A stretch of DNA of 64,000 nucleotides from Bretschneidera sinensis (GCA_023935145.1 CM043700.1:3163501-3227500), one strand, 5' to 3'. Positions 12,636-24,324 are shown, counted from the stretch's first letter. Notes: generated by a model from the letters alone, not told the origin. A program made the numbers and translations.

Positions 12636-13885
12636 TGTTGACCCTCGCCTGTATTTTAATGATGGCAAAACACAACTGTTATTTAACTAACATGTTTAAA
12701 CTAAGTTGTATTAAGGATCAAACACAGTCAACCAAGGAACAAAGTGCAAAAACTCGAACCAAATCAAGTATCAAGTGAAGACTGAAGATCTAGAATAGGT
12801 CTTAAGGTTTAGAACCAATGTAAGTCTCACTCATACATTGTATTAGCTTGTTCAAAGGCTCAAACACAAAAGGTTTTTCTAAAACCATTATTTTTAAAAT
12901 GTTTTTGATGAAAAACAGAAGAAAAACTGGGTTGGAAGACAACCCAGTCGACTGGGTACATATACCAGTCGACTGGTATATGGGTCAGAAGGTACCCAGT
13001 CGACTGGATGAATTAACCCAGTCGACTGGTACTTTGACCAGTAAGTCTCCAGTCGACTGGATGAAACAACCCAGTCGACTGGTAAAATGGACAGAAAGTC
13101 CCCAGTCGACTGGATGATATATACCAGTCGACTGGATACCCAGAAAGTCTGAAAACGAGTATTTTTCAAGTGAACTCAGTCGACTGGTATCTCGACCCAG
13201 TCGATTGGTAATTCAAAAATATGACCGTCGGACTCCAAATCTGAACGTTTTAAAGTAAATCTTTTTCAAATTAAAGTCATAAACGGCCATATTAATTGAT
13301 AGCTATATAAACCCATTCAGTTAAACATTCAATAACAAGCTGCACATATTCAAAAAGAGTTGATCTCACATAATCAAGTTTTTATACTCTTGAAACACAA
13401 AAAGCTTTGAAATAATCTTATTGAGCCATTTCTTCAAGCTTTACTTTGAAAGAGAGACATTTCTGTTGTAATAAGCTTTCATTTGCTGCTTCTCTACCTT
13501 TTACTTTACACCATCTTTGTAAAGGGATTACTTCCGAGAGGAAGGGGAAACTTCCGAAAGGAAGGGGATTTTTCGGTTTAAGCAATTCCTGTAATTTGCT
13601 TGTGTACGGTTTGTGCAACACTCGGCTAAGTTATGCGACTAAGTTTTCTTAGTGGATTACTTCAAGGTGTTCCTTGAAGAGAGTGTACGTAGGGTCGGAA
13701 CGAATCCGATATTGCCGAACCACTGTAACTGTGTTTGCATCCTCTTTCCTTAAACTCTTTATTTACAGCTCATTACTTGTATTTATTATCTGTTGCTTGT
13801 TAGTTTTTATAAACTTACATTAATTCCACGAAAAGTTTTTAAAAACCCAATTCACCCCCCTCTTGGGTTGAAACCTCGAGCTACA
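12636..13885 (+). repeat. 3' LTR of Sirevirus-like element
   Basis: 1250 bp, starting TGTTGACC and ending CTACA, followed by the TATTC duplication. It keeps more intact palindromes than the 5' copy. Colinear with 3591-4810 apart from the 31-bp period and scattered substitutions. Confidence 0.9.
12944..13208 (+). repeat. Phased palindrome array, 3' LTR
   Basis: Ten copies start at 12944, 12965, 12996, 13018, 13049, 13071, 13102, 13124, 13176 and 13197. Steps are 21, 31, 22, 31, 22, 31, 22, 52 and 21 bp, that is 2, 3, 2, 3, 2, 3, 2, 5 and 2 helical turns. Eight match the 12-bp palindrome exactly; the last two differ by one base. Confidence 0.9.
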
Positions 13886-13985
13886 TATTCAAATAATTAA
13901 CAATAATATAGAGAATTTTTTTCAATTATCCTTTTTAACACTATCTCTGATTTGGCTAATTCATTTCTTTGTTCTCCCCCTTCTT

Positions 13986-14199
13986 CGTCTGCTCTTCTGT
14001 TGCAAGTTTACTCCTGTCGTTTACGACCTTTTTGCCTCTGCTGCTCTACCAATTTCTCCCTTGTTGACAGCTTCCGATTCTTCTTTCACTTCATCTTCTA
14101 AGGATGATCGTCCTATTACTCTTCGTAAAGGTAAACGTTTATATATTACTCATCCAATTGCTAATTCTATGTCTTATGATCATTTAACTCTTTCATAAT
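13986..14199 (+). pseudogene. Copia integrase-RT linker fragment
   Basis: One frame reads through RPITLRKGKRLYITHPI and SMSYDHLTLS, the conserved linker between copia integrase and reverse transcriptase, preceded by a Ser-rich stretch. It stops soon after. An isolated fragment next to the Sirevirus-like insertion, probably from the older copia it landed in. Confidence 0.55.
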
Positions 14200-15133
14200 A
14201 CACTTGGACATGCCCTTCTGGTTTAGAGGTTTATAAATATATGACATATTGAGGAATTTAATTTTTGTGACACATAACACCCTGTGATTTGCTTTGCTAG
14301 CCACAAAATGTCATTCTATTACATTTTTACACGTGAAAGAGGTACACATGCAAAATATTACTCTTTTTATTCGGGGTTAACAACATTTAGATGACCTATG
14401 AGATGGTGCATATTTGGAGCTCATGGTTTGTACTCATTTTCTTTATCTATCTGTAGAATGATCATTTAGTTTTTTTTTTTTTTTTATAAATATTTTTAAA
14501 TTATAATTCAATAATTATTGATGAGCAATAAACGTTTTTTAGTTATAAATAAATTGTTATTTAATTAGTAAAATAAAATTAAATATTTTTCAAATATTAT
14601 TATGTAATGAGAAATATAATAATTATATATTTTAGTTATAATATATATTATTTATTAGTTAGTAATATAATAAATAACCGATTTTTAAATTATAAATCAA
14701 TTATTATTTAATGAGTAATGCAATAGTAAAGTATTTTTGAGTAAGGTTAAGTAATTTAATTTATAAATAAATTCTTGTTTAACAATTAATATAATAAATA
14801 TTTTTTATTCAAGTAATTTATTATTTAATAAGTAAAATATTTATTAAAAATTTTAAAATATAATTCAATAATTATTGATTGCATTAAATCATTTTAGAAG
14901 AATTTCTAACTTTACCCAATCCTGCACTCAATTATTATTAATCAAAGAAAATAACGAAGTGCAGCGAGAAAACATCTTTCATTCTAGATGCCACGTGCAA
15001 AACAATTCAACCAAAAAGTTCTCCAAGCACCAACACAACCTACGTAGTCAAAGGTATACTACATCCTTGAACAGTTTTTTACAGAATAGTCATTACAATA
15101 GAAAGGGCATGTGTTACATAACGACAGATATAC
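14200..15133. other. AT-rich spacer; left edge of the repeated unit
   Basis: No gene seen. Very AT-rich from 14450 to 14880. From about 14730 the sequence is shared with 38300 and 56345 onward (AAGTATTTTTGNGTAAGG and following), marking the start of the repeated unit on this side. Small open frames carry no recognised motif. Confidence 0.5.
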
Positions 15134-15949
15134 TTACAACCAACGTTTCATTTTCCTATTAAACAGTCTTGATCGATATGTGGAAATGAACATCTCATGA
15201 AGGAGCGGATATTGCAATAATATGAACAAAGTGACTGGGATGCTAGCGAGCAACATTATTGGAAGGACAATCCATAATCTTCCAGGTAGCATAATAACAA
15301 TGGCACTAGAAAAGGCTAACATCATGGTTGCAATAGAGAGGAAAAGTGTAGAAAGGCCTATCATCATCTTGGTTGGCAAGGATTTGAGGAAATCTCCTTT
15401 TGCGTAGCGTGATGTGAGGATTCCTAGAAACATCAATACAGAAGTGGTGGAAGCAAAGAGAGAAATCGCATCGGACACTATAAAAATAGTAAACATTTTC
15501 GTATCTATGAAGGTAGGGAGGCCGGTTTGATCGTTACCACCAGGAACAGTAAAGGTTGCAGCAAACATTATGGTAATAATAAGAGTTCCTACAACTGAAC
15601 AAGAAGTTGCTGTATTCTTCATCCATTCCTCTCCTTGTTTCAACAAGTCCTTATGTGCTTCACCAAACACTTGGCGAGGAGTTTGGTAAGCATCATTGAA
15701 CCGCCCTTTTCCGCTATCAGGTTGAATGCTCTTCACCTCCTAAATTCATTTAAACCAAGCAACCAATATGTGAGTGACTTATATACAGTATATATTTCAT
15801 CTAATTTTTAATCTGTTTGCACTCAGAAAAAAATTAAAGACCAAAATACCTTCTGTTTTAGGGAATAATAAGGGGCAACCTTATCTAAATTAATTTGCAT
15901 CTAATGCTAATTAACTTGTTCTTTTAAGTGTGGCAAGTTAGCATTTCCC

Positions 15950-16039
<90 letters not shown>

Positions 16040-19000
16040 GAGAGAGAGAGAGAGAGAGGGAAATGATCACGTTAAACCATTGTAGTTCTCTTTGCATTTG
16101 CAGAGCTGCACCGGAGATGCGACAAAGCTGAGTGACAGGTGCTAACATTCCTGCCAAATGCGACATATTATTACCGAAGGCATCACACGAAGCAACCATT
16201 GCATCCTTCACTGCATGAAGCCCGTATATGAGGTTGAAAATCTTTTCTTGACGATACATAATTGCCAAATGAAAAATGTTTCTTGAATCTCCGTCAAAGA
16301 TCCACAGTAGATCACAATTAGCTTTGAGAATCTCAACAACAAACCAAACGTTGCCGTGCTTAACAGATTCAAAGATCGCCTCATGTACTTCACCTTCGGA
16401 GCGCTGTGAGGCATTTAAAGTTGATACGTGTTTACTTATGCAACGTACAACCTCAAGAGCATAAACATGAGTCCAGTTTTTATCATATAATTGCTTGATC
16501 CCTTCACAATCAAAAGAAGAAATTTTGAGTTAAATATCATGATCACGTATTTATAAGCGGCGCCCTTCGACTCCGATCACAAAGAAGAAATTTAAGATGT
16601 TTGACCCAAAAAATGCAAATGCAAATGTTTAATGTAATTATGTTTTGTTGTATGAAGTTGAAGTTTTTAATTGAAATTCGAATGTAATCATGGTCCATTT
16701 GAAACAATTGTTACAGTTAAAAAAATATAATTTTATTTCAATTTAATTTTAATTCCAAATTTCAATTCTATACTACAAAAAAAAGAAAAAAAAAGAAGAA
16801 GTTTTAATTGAGAAGTATAGCATACCAATGAACTTCAAAAGATTTGAAGCTAGCCTCCGAAGTTGACCTAGAATAATTAGAACATCAAATGTGTTAGAAG
16901 CATAATAATATTATATTTAGCCCATTTTTACAATTGAAATTAAGAAGAATTTTCATTTTTATTTTAATTTGACATACAAACCTTCGTCGATATTAACACA
17001 GCTAATTAATGATATATACTGGCACTGTTTGGTAATTGCTTTATACCAATTTAAAGTAACCGATATTTGAGAAATGCTTAAATCACTTAAGCAGTTTCCA
17101 AACATTGCTTTAAAGTGGTTGAAAGCAATTTTTTACTATAGTAGTTGAAAATTTTGACAAACATACCTTGTATTGTTATGTTCCCTTTCTCATGATGGAC
17201 TTTTTGATGAACATATATGTGAATATCCTTGGAAGCCGGAGGAGGAGGTACTTGAATCTTTATACCTATATTAAGTGGGATTAAATCAATAACATGTCTT
17301 AATTACTTATGCAAAAGAATTAATGTGTTAACGTTGGGAGTATTTTACACTGCGGGAAATCACACGAATATGTGCTTGATATGTATGGATGAACACCAAT
17401 ATGACTCAAAAGCTTAAGCTTTTTTTTTATTTCTTTTTTATGTGGGATAACTCGAGTGTGGATATCCTAACAAATCTTCCTCTCATGCGTGGTTATATAC
17501 CAAATTCCCCCTTGAATAGAACTACCAGTCACTCGATCAATAAAAGAAGTCAAACTAAACTCAATCATGAGAGTCCTCACGGGACAGACAACCGTGGACA
17601 CAAAATCTTTTCATTTATAAACTTGATATACATAGATAGATACCAATATGACTCAAAAACTTAAAATCATGAGTTTTTGGCCCAAACAATGTATATAATT
17701 CACTCTTATTTATTATTATTATTTTTTATGTGAGATAACCCGCATATGAATAGCCTAACCTAATGGAAGATTACTTCTTGAAAACTATATAGATTAAATA
17801 TTTTGATTTGAAGAAGATCAATTTTTTTATTATTTTATAAAGCCTCGTTGAAGTGGAGGGAGTTTGATAGAGATCCCTACCAAGTCATTTGTTCTTCAAT
17901 CCAAAAACCCATCAAGTCCAATCAAGTCATTTATCTATGTCAAGAACTCAAAAAATAAAACAGTCTTCATACACTAATTAAAAATAAATAAATAAAAGGA
18001 GTGATACTCACAATACTTGATCCAACGTTGCCAAAATGAGATTTGACTGCTACTAGAAAATTGAGAAGGGAAACGAGCCAATACACGAATAGGAATGTTT
18101 CCTTGATTGCTAATAGTGATTGCTAAATGTGGGAACCGACGAAGCAGATGCAAAGCAATATCTTGTGTAATGGCATATCATAAGAAATAACATGTGTTAA
18201 ATAAGATAAGGAGTCCGATGAAAAGTGTAATACGCTAAAACTTCAGGAAATTTCACCCGAATAACGTATATAGAGAGTAAATAGTGTCATTCATCTTTTA
18301 AAAAAAAAAGTTGATGAAAAGAAAAAAAAAAGAAAAGTTGATTACTGAATTAGTAAAATCTAAAGGTCTTACCCAAAATTCCACTGGAAATAAGAGAACT
18401 AAGGACCTCAGATCCATGAATTGAATTTTCTTTGAGAAGCACTTGTTGTGGAGTGACAGAGTAAAGATAAGCAGTCAAGTCTTTATGACCTGCCAAAGCT
18501 GCAATTGCAAGTGGAATTCTCCCATTATTGTCTGTAATTTCAAGCAATTTATTGTTCTTCTTGACGATGGATTCTGCAATTTCAGTGATTCCATTAAACG
18601 CCACAATGGTAAGAGCTGTCCAACACCACTTATCTTGTGTTCCCAGGCCTTCTTCAGACATTAAGCGAACCAATTCCTTTGCATTCTTCACATGTCCACT
18701 GAAACTGGCGATATGGAGGGCTGTCCACCCAATCACTGTGATTTTTGCATTTATTGCATTCGGATTCCGGTCAAGGTACTCTTTCATGGCATCGAAGTTA
18801 CCTCTGTGCACTGCCTGGCTTAAGGGCAGGTATTTGACATACTCGCTTTCCTGAATCTCTGCCACTGCTTCGAAAAATAATAAAATGAATAATTAAACCT
18901 AAGTGGAGATTAGGAGAAATTCTTGTATGCATACATCTCATTTGCACCAAGTGCGTACAAGAATTCTTTGGAGATCAAGCCGGATTTAGTTTAACAAATT

Positions 19001-20752
19001 AATGTATCATATTATTATTGGTCAGACTTACTTAGGCTCAATCTATGAAAAAATTTCTTTCAAATATGTCTACTACGATCAAATAGTTTATTACTTTTCA
19101 AACTAAGTACTTAGACAGGAGTAGGGAAGTGAGCTGGAGAGACTCGACTCGAAAAACTCGAATCAAAGATTATTTTAATCGAGTTTGAGCTCAAGTAATG
19201 ATTTTGGTTTGAATAGTCAATCATGTCGAGTCCAAACAATGTTGAACTCAGCTCGATCGATAGGTTCGCGATCAAACTCGATTGAATTAATAATTATAAT
19301 TTTAAGATATATTATATATAAATATTATAAAATAAAATTTAGAATTATAACTGTAACTTAATTAGTTATGAGTTTTTAAGACTAATTAAATTGGATTAAA
19401 TTTCAATTTAAAAAAGAGTCGAGTCGAACCGAGCTCGAGCTCAATATTTTTCTTTCGAGCTCAACTCAATTAATCTTTTTGCTTAATTTCGAGCTGATCT
19501 CAAGCACCTCCTAACTCGGGATTGAGTCGACTTATATGGTAATTTGATCACACTTTAGACAAGTAGTCTTTAACTTGTGCACACACTACCAAATTTGAGC
19601 ATGGAGTTAATAAAAACAGGAAAAAAAAAGATAATTGTATAGTGTGTTCTTAAAATTTTGTCGTTTTGATGCTACTTGTGCTAAATAAAAATTTATTTAT
19701 TTTAATCATGATAAAATAATAATCTTACTAATTTAATAACTGGGGAAAAAGTATCATTCTAATCGCAATTGATATATTATAAGAGGAAGATGGCCGCAAA
19801 TATCTTTTTCTATTTGGATAATCAAGGCCAACAGCATAATATTTATCTATTATAAAATTATTTACATTTTAATCACGTGAAAAGAAAAATATTATTGTCA
19901 AAAGTGATTAAGAATTAGAACCTACAAATTAGATTATTTTAAAAGTGCCTTCACCTTTTGCTTCAACAAATTAAAAATGAGGTGGGTTGTAACAAAATCA
20001 ATAAAGATAACAAATAAAATAAAGTAGCGGAACAAAATCAAAATAATCACACACAAAAGAAAGACACAAATTCACATGGTTCGGTTGGTTAGGCTTACAT
20101 TCACGGGCAAGAACATAAAAAATTTCACTATCAAAAATGATGAAGAGTACAAAGTCATCTAATCATTTTTCAAAACCTTAACAATGCCTTTCTACAATAA
20201 ACTATAAAATAGGTCAAAAAATTTCAAATCTTCCAAAAAAATATTTCTAGTCAAAGATGAGTCTTCGAGTTAAACCAGAATGTAAGACATCTCAACAAAG
20301 TGTTATGTCTGACTTATGCTTCTTAACAGCAGAATAGGGACTATCCTTTTATTATTTTTGATTGAACATTTTAGTTATTTATAATTTAAAATAATTAAAT
20401 AATTCATCATTAGAACAATTAATTAATTACCTATTTTAAAATATTGGGGTGGCTTCCGTTGGTGCATTTCAGCCAAATCATCCCAAGCTTTTTTGGCTAT
20501 ACTGATATTCCTGATCTGAGGAAGTTTCTCTTCCCCGCATGCCATTTGAATTACATGTAAAGCGGCAGCATTCTTCTTTGTCCAAGCCTTGGAATCCACT
20601 ACTTGGTTTGGAGGTCCATTGGCTGCTTCGACAGCTTCCCAAAGATCTTGAGATAACAAATAGTTTTTCATATAAACACTCCAATTTGCATAATTATCAT
20701 CTCTAAGAACTTCAGGAACTATTGAACTCCACCCAAAATTATTTGTTGCCAT
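15134..20752 (-). CDS. Gag-like/ankyrin/PGG membrane protein, gene A
   Basis: Seven exons join in frame: 20752-20431, 18864-18373, 18161-18012, 17265-17167, 16867-16826, 16501-16071 and 15739-15134 (2142 nt, 713 residues), all with AG/GT ends. Residues 1-107 resemble a DUF4219/UBN2 copia-gag domain (FGWSSIVPEVLRDDNYANWS, then AKKAWDDLAEMH). Residues about 115-270 and 395-490 are ankyrin repeats (GWTALHIASFSGHVKNAKEL; NIFHLAIMYRQ). Residues about 525-713 are a PGG domain (AATFTVPGGND) with four hydrophobic helices, so the C-terminus is membrane-embedded. This is the ACD6/ITN1-type plan of plant cell-death and stress signalling; the exact role is inferred. No internal stop was seen. Gene C has the same exon sizes. 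A gypsy LTR starts 182 bp upstream of the ATG. Confidence 0.82.
15950..16059. repeat. Compound microsatellite (CA)n(TA)n(GA)n
   Basis: About 28 bp of CA, 60 bp of TA and 23 bp of GA repeats in intron 6 of gene A, starting about 12 bp inside the exon-6 donor on the gene strand. The same locus is C-rich and shorter in copy B and almost lost in gene C. Confidence 0.95.
17345..17750 (-). mobile_element. TRIM-like element in intron 3 of gene A
   Basis: Two direct copies of about 130-160 bp (ACCAATATGACTCAAAA and GGATATCCTAAC words in both), separated by about 120 bp that includes TCACTCGATCAATAAAAG. It is the reverse complement of the arrangement at 30661-31080. On the minus strand each repeat begins near TGTTAGGATAT and the spacer ends in a purine run, as in terminal-repeat retrotransposons in miniature. 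No coding capacity. No clear primer site was found. Confidence 0.5.
19130..19525. repeat. TCGA/GAGCTC-rich repeat in intron 1 of gene A
   Basis: Many CTCGA, GAGCTC and TCGAGT words in both orientations, giving several short inverted repeats. Also present in intron 1 of gene C (60815-61215). Origin not recognised; it could be a decayed foldback element. Confidence 0.4.
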
Positions 20753-20933
20753 TCTTATATATCTGTCAAAATTCTCTAAGTTAAATTAGGAAAAGTAGAG
20801 CAAATTGCAAGGAAAGAAAAAGCAAAATCCCCAATTTATATGCATGTCAACAAACGAGGTTTCTCCTCTTTTCTTTTTTCTTTTTTCTTTTTAATATAAA
20901 AGGAGGTATTTTTCAAGCATTAGATAGGTTAAT
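20753..20933 (-). promoter_or_regulatory. Leader and short remaining promoter of gene A
   Basis: Only 181 bp separate the ATG from the inserted gypsy 5' LTR. The plus strand has a TTTTC-rich run (20872-20892), AG-rich on the gene strand. Upstream of this, the promoter is displaced by 3.16 kb of inserted DNA. Confidence 0.5.
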
Positions 20934-21418
20934 TGATGCAGGAGGATCCGAGTCAGATAATGATGAGTTGTCAGATAGCACGTTGTTGGCACTGAGGTAC
21001 CTAGAGTTGGCAGATCAACGCAAAACTGGCAGGTAGACTACCTAGGACGGGCCACAGGCTCAGATGGGGCCCCAAAAAACCCTAGTCTAATTGGAAACGG
21101 GCTTCCAGACAAAACTCAAGCCCTGAGCGTCATCGTTTTTAAGCCAAAAAACGATGTTTAGGCCCTCAATTTGGCAGCTCTATGTTTTTAGGAAACTTTT
21201 TATTTTTATTTTCAGCATTAATTTAATTTTCCTATTTTAGCTTGACCTTATAAATAAGGTTTTAGGGTTTAGTAAACATTATTATTGAGTTGCATAATTT
21301 TGAATAAAATTCAGAGTTCCTCTGTTTTTTAGGGTTTCTTCTCTTGTATTATTTTCTTCCCTGTGAATTATCTGTTGAAAACTAACATGCAGAATAATAG
21401 CTATTTTGCTCGGTGTCA
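20934..21418 (+). repeat. 5' LTR of G1
   Basis: 485 bp with TG...TCA ends, followed by GT and then the primer site TGGTATCAGAGC at 21421-21432. A TATAAATAAGG box lies near 21250. Confidence 0.9.
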
Positions 21419-21468
21419 GTTGGTATCAGAGCTTCAGCATTTTCCTAGGGCAAGATTTCATCAGTTCC

Positions 21469-23649
21469 ATGGCTGGTGGTAGTGGTTGTGGTTGTCGCGG
21501 GCAGGTTCCGAACGAGGAAGCCCCACACCGTGATCGTAACGTTCAGGATGTGATGATTGAGGATTTACAGCGGCAAGTTGCAGAGTTAATCCAGCATCTA
21601 GCGGTGCAAAATTTCAGTGATCTTGAGATTGAAAATCACGATTCTGATTCCAGCTTCGAAAACCCGCATCACAATCCTGCTCGATTCTGGCAGCACCGTA
21701 GTCGGGAAGAACGTTATGAAGACCTCAGTTTCAGAGTGGATCTGCCTGAGTTTTCTGGTACGTTACAGGCCGAAGGATTCGTCGATTGGTTGAATGAAGT
21801 GGAGCGTATTTTCGAGTATAAGGAAGTCCCAGATCGTGTCAAGGTGAAACTGGTCGCCATCAAACTGAAGGGCAGAGCATCTGCGTGGTGGGAGCAGTTG
21901 AGGCGCTCACAGGACTGGCAGGGCAAAGCCAAGATCACAGATTGGGAGAGGATGAAGAAGAAGATGAAGGGTCACTTTCTTCCTTTCGGCTACACTCAAA
22001 CCCTGTTTCAACGACTTCATTCGTTGAGGCAAAGCACGAGATCAGTTGATGATTACACAAAGGAGTTCTATTAATTGATAGCCCATAATGATTTATTTGA
22101 GACGGAAGAGCAGATGGTGGCAAGGTATTTGGGGGGATTACGACAGCCCCTGCAGAATGTCTTTAGCCTTCACTCGCTATGGATCGTTTTTGAAGCATAC
22201 CAGCGTGCACTTACGGTGGAAAAACAGCAGAACATGAGGCCAATGAACCGCAACAGTGATCAAAGCAGTTGGCCAGCTCGCCCTCAAGAATTTCGTGCTG
22301 CCTAGCAGCCTCCCCAAGGTAACCCTAGCTCAAATATTAGATGTTTCAGATGTGATGAACAGGGACATAAATCGACTGAGTGCAGGAAGTCTACTAGTCA
22401 TAAGAGCAAAAATCTCCTGATTGAAGACGACGGGGTAGATGAAACCGAGGAGATTTGAGAGCCTGCGTATGATGATGATGAAGATGGAGATGTGTTGTAT
22501 AGAGATGGCCATGAGACCTTGGTTGTTCGTAAGAGTTTACTGACCCCCAAGGGCTATACAGGGGACGATTGGTTGAGGACCAATATTTTCCACACGACTT
22601 GCACAGTTGCAGATAAAGTCTGCAAGATGATCATTGACAGTGGTAGTTGCGAGAACATAGTGTCTGAAGAGGCTGTCCAAAAATTGGAGTTGAAGATAGA
22701 TCGTTATCCCAAGCCGTATAAATTATCGTGGTTGAATAAAGGCAGTGAGGTAACAGTAGATAGGCGATGCCTAGTATCTTTTTCGATTGGTAGGAAATAT
22801 TTTGATAATGCTTGGTGTGATGTTGTGTCTATAGATGCTTGTCATGTATTGTTAGGCAAACCTTGACAGTATGATCGTAGTGTTATCCATAATGGGCGGA
22901 AAAATACCTATTCCCTTAGCATCAAAGGGAAGAAGATTATGTTGGCACCTCGTCGGGAAGGAACAACTCCTACCCCGGTAGCCAGTAATACTAATCTACT
23001 TTCGATGTCCAGGTTTTTAGCTAAGATTGAGCATGGAGATGTGGTCTATGCTTTGCTGCCTTGTGGGAATATTGCAGTAGACATGAATCCAGATTTACCA
23101 GCAGAGGCGCTGCAGCTGCTGGCAGAATTTTCTGACCTGATGCTAAAGGATCTTCCTCCTGGGTTGCCGCCTGATTTTGAAAAAATGTTTGAGGTAAACT
23201 GTGATGCATCTGGGGTTGGTATTGGTGATGTTCTGAGTCAGGAGGGGCGCCCCATTGCTTTTTTCAGTGAGAAGCTATCAGGATCAAAGAAGAAGGTTCA
23301 GAGCAACAGTCATCGTCGTTAGGTACTTTTTGATGTTGGTGATTTTGTTTGGGCGGTATTAACTTGTGATTGTTTTCCTGTGGGAGAGTATAATAAGCTT
23401 AAGGAGCGGAAGATTGGACCCTGTGAGATCCTACAGAAGATCAATGATAACGCCTACAGACTACGCCTACCCAATTATTTGAGAACTTCTGATGTCCTTA
23501 ATGTGAAACACCTGAGTCCTTGTTTTGGGGATTCCGATAAGGCTATTGTGAACTCGAGGACGAGTTCTTTCCAACTCGGGGCGACTGATGCAGAAGGATC
23601 CGAGTCAGATAATGCTGAGTTGTCAGATAGCACGTTGTTGAGTTGTTAG
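21469..23649 (+). pseudogene. gag-protease-(deleted pol) remnant of G1
   Basis: ATG at 21469, then a retrotransposon gag domain ([20 protein letters not shown], then [10 protein letters not shown] and [14 protein letters not shown]). In-frame stops lie at 22072-22074 and near 22303. A zinc knuckle CFRCDEQGHKSTEC follows near 22345, and an aspartic protease with IIDSGSCENIVS near 22630. A stop at 22864-22866 interrupts the end of the protease region. At about 23170 the sequence jumps from the region before RT to RNase H ([20 protein letters not shown]). Near 23294 it jumps again to the integrase end (GPCEILQKINDNAYRLRLP; NVKHLSPCFGDSD), which reads into the 3' LTR. The undeleted sequence in G2 (33.4-37.5 kb) shows what is missing at both junctions. 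Confidence 0.85.
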
Positions 23650-24093
23650 ATAGCACGTTGTTGGCACTGAGGTACCTAGAGTTGGCAGATCAACACAAAA
23701 CTGGCAGGTGGACTACCTAGGACGGGCCACGGGCTCAGATCGGGCCCCAGAAGACCCTAGTCTAATTGGAAACGGGCTTCCGAGCAAAACTCAAGCCCTG
23801 AGCGTGGTCGTTTTTAAGCCAAAAAACGACGTTTAGGCCCTCAATTTGGCAGCTTTATGTTTTTATGAAACTTTTTATTTTTATTTTCGGCATTAATTTA
23901 ATTTTCCTATTTTAGCTTGACCTTATAAATAAAGTTTTAGGGTTTAGTAAACATTATTATTGAGTTGCATAATTTTGAATAAAATTCAGAGTTTCTCTGT
24001 TTTTTAGGGTTTCTTTTCTTGTATTATTTTCTTCCCTGTGAATTATCTGTTGAAAACTAGCCTGCAGAATAATAACTATTCTGCCCGGTGTCA
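23586..24093 (+). repeat. 3' LTR of G1
   Basis: 508 bp. It is longer than the 5' LTR mainly through a short tandem duplication of a GAGTTGTTAGATAGCACG-like segment near 23620-23660. Ends in GGTGTCA followed by TTAAT. Confidence 0.9.
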
Positions 24094-24324
24094 TTAATTT
24101 AATTCTCCTTTTATGGCTTAATTATAATCATAACAAGTCCTAATCCCCACTCAATCCTCTCTACGGGTTTAGGTGATTTACTGTAGAATTGTTATATGGT
24201 TGGATTGATTATAAAAGTTGAAGCCTAGCAAAGATTTTGGATGATCCACTTTGTCTGTTGATTGTCCTCCAGTTTTCTTTGTGTAGAGAAAGTTGCGTTT
24301 TCTTCTTCCTGAGTGAGAGTTTTC

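Larger units (their letters stand above)
3591..13885 (+). mobile_element. Sirevirus-like Ty1/copia retrotransposon, complete but broken
   Basis: LTRs at 3591-4810 and 12636-13885, both starting TGTTGACC; the 3' copy ends in CTACA. Target duplication TATTC lies on both sides. A methionine-tRNA primer site follows the 5' LTR and a purine tract precedes the 3' LTR. Order gag - protease - integrase - RT - RNase H is copia. Sirevirus features are a long gag with coiled coil, an additional ORF after pol, several polypurine runs, and palindromic non-coding arrays. The coding part has at least five lesions in gag-pol and two in the third ORF, so the copy cannot act by itself. By eye the LTRs differ by only a few percent, so the insertion is not very ancient. 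Confidence 0.9.
20934..24093 (+). mobile_element. Ty3/gypsy element G1 with internal deletions
   Basis: LTRs at 20934-21418 and 23586-24093, TG...CA ends, TTAAT duplications at 20929-20933 and 24094-24098. The homologous site of unit 3 (near 62815-62830) still reads GGTTAATTTAATTC with one TTAAT, which is the empty site. The inside keeps gag, protease, a piece of RNase H and the pol end; RT and most of integrase are missing. Only 3.16 kb long, it could move only with enzymes from elsewhere. Confidence 0.9.

Noticed and set aside
15222..15407. Plus-strand open frames antisense to the PGG exons (also 38939 and 56960)
   Set aside because: They are conserved only because the PGG exon on the other strand is conserved.
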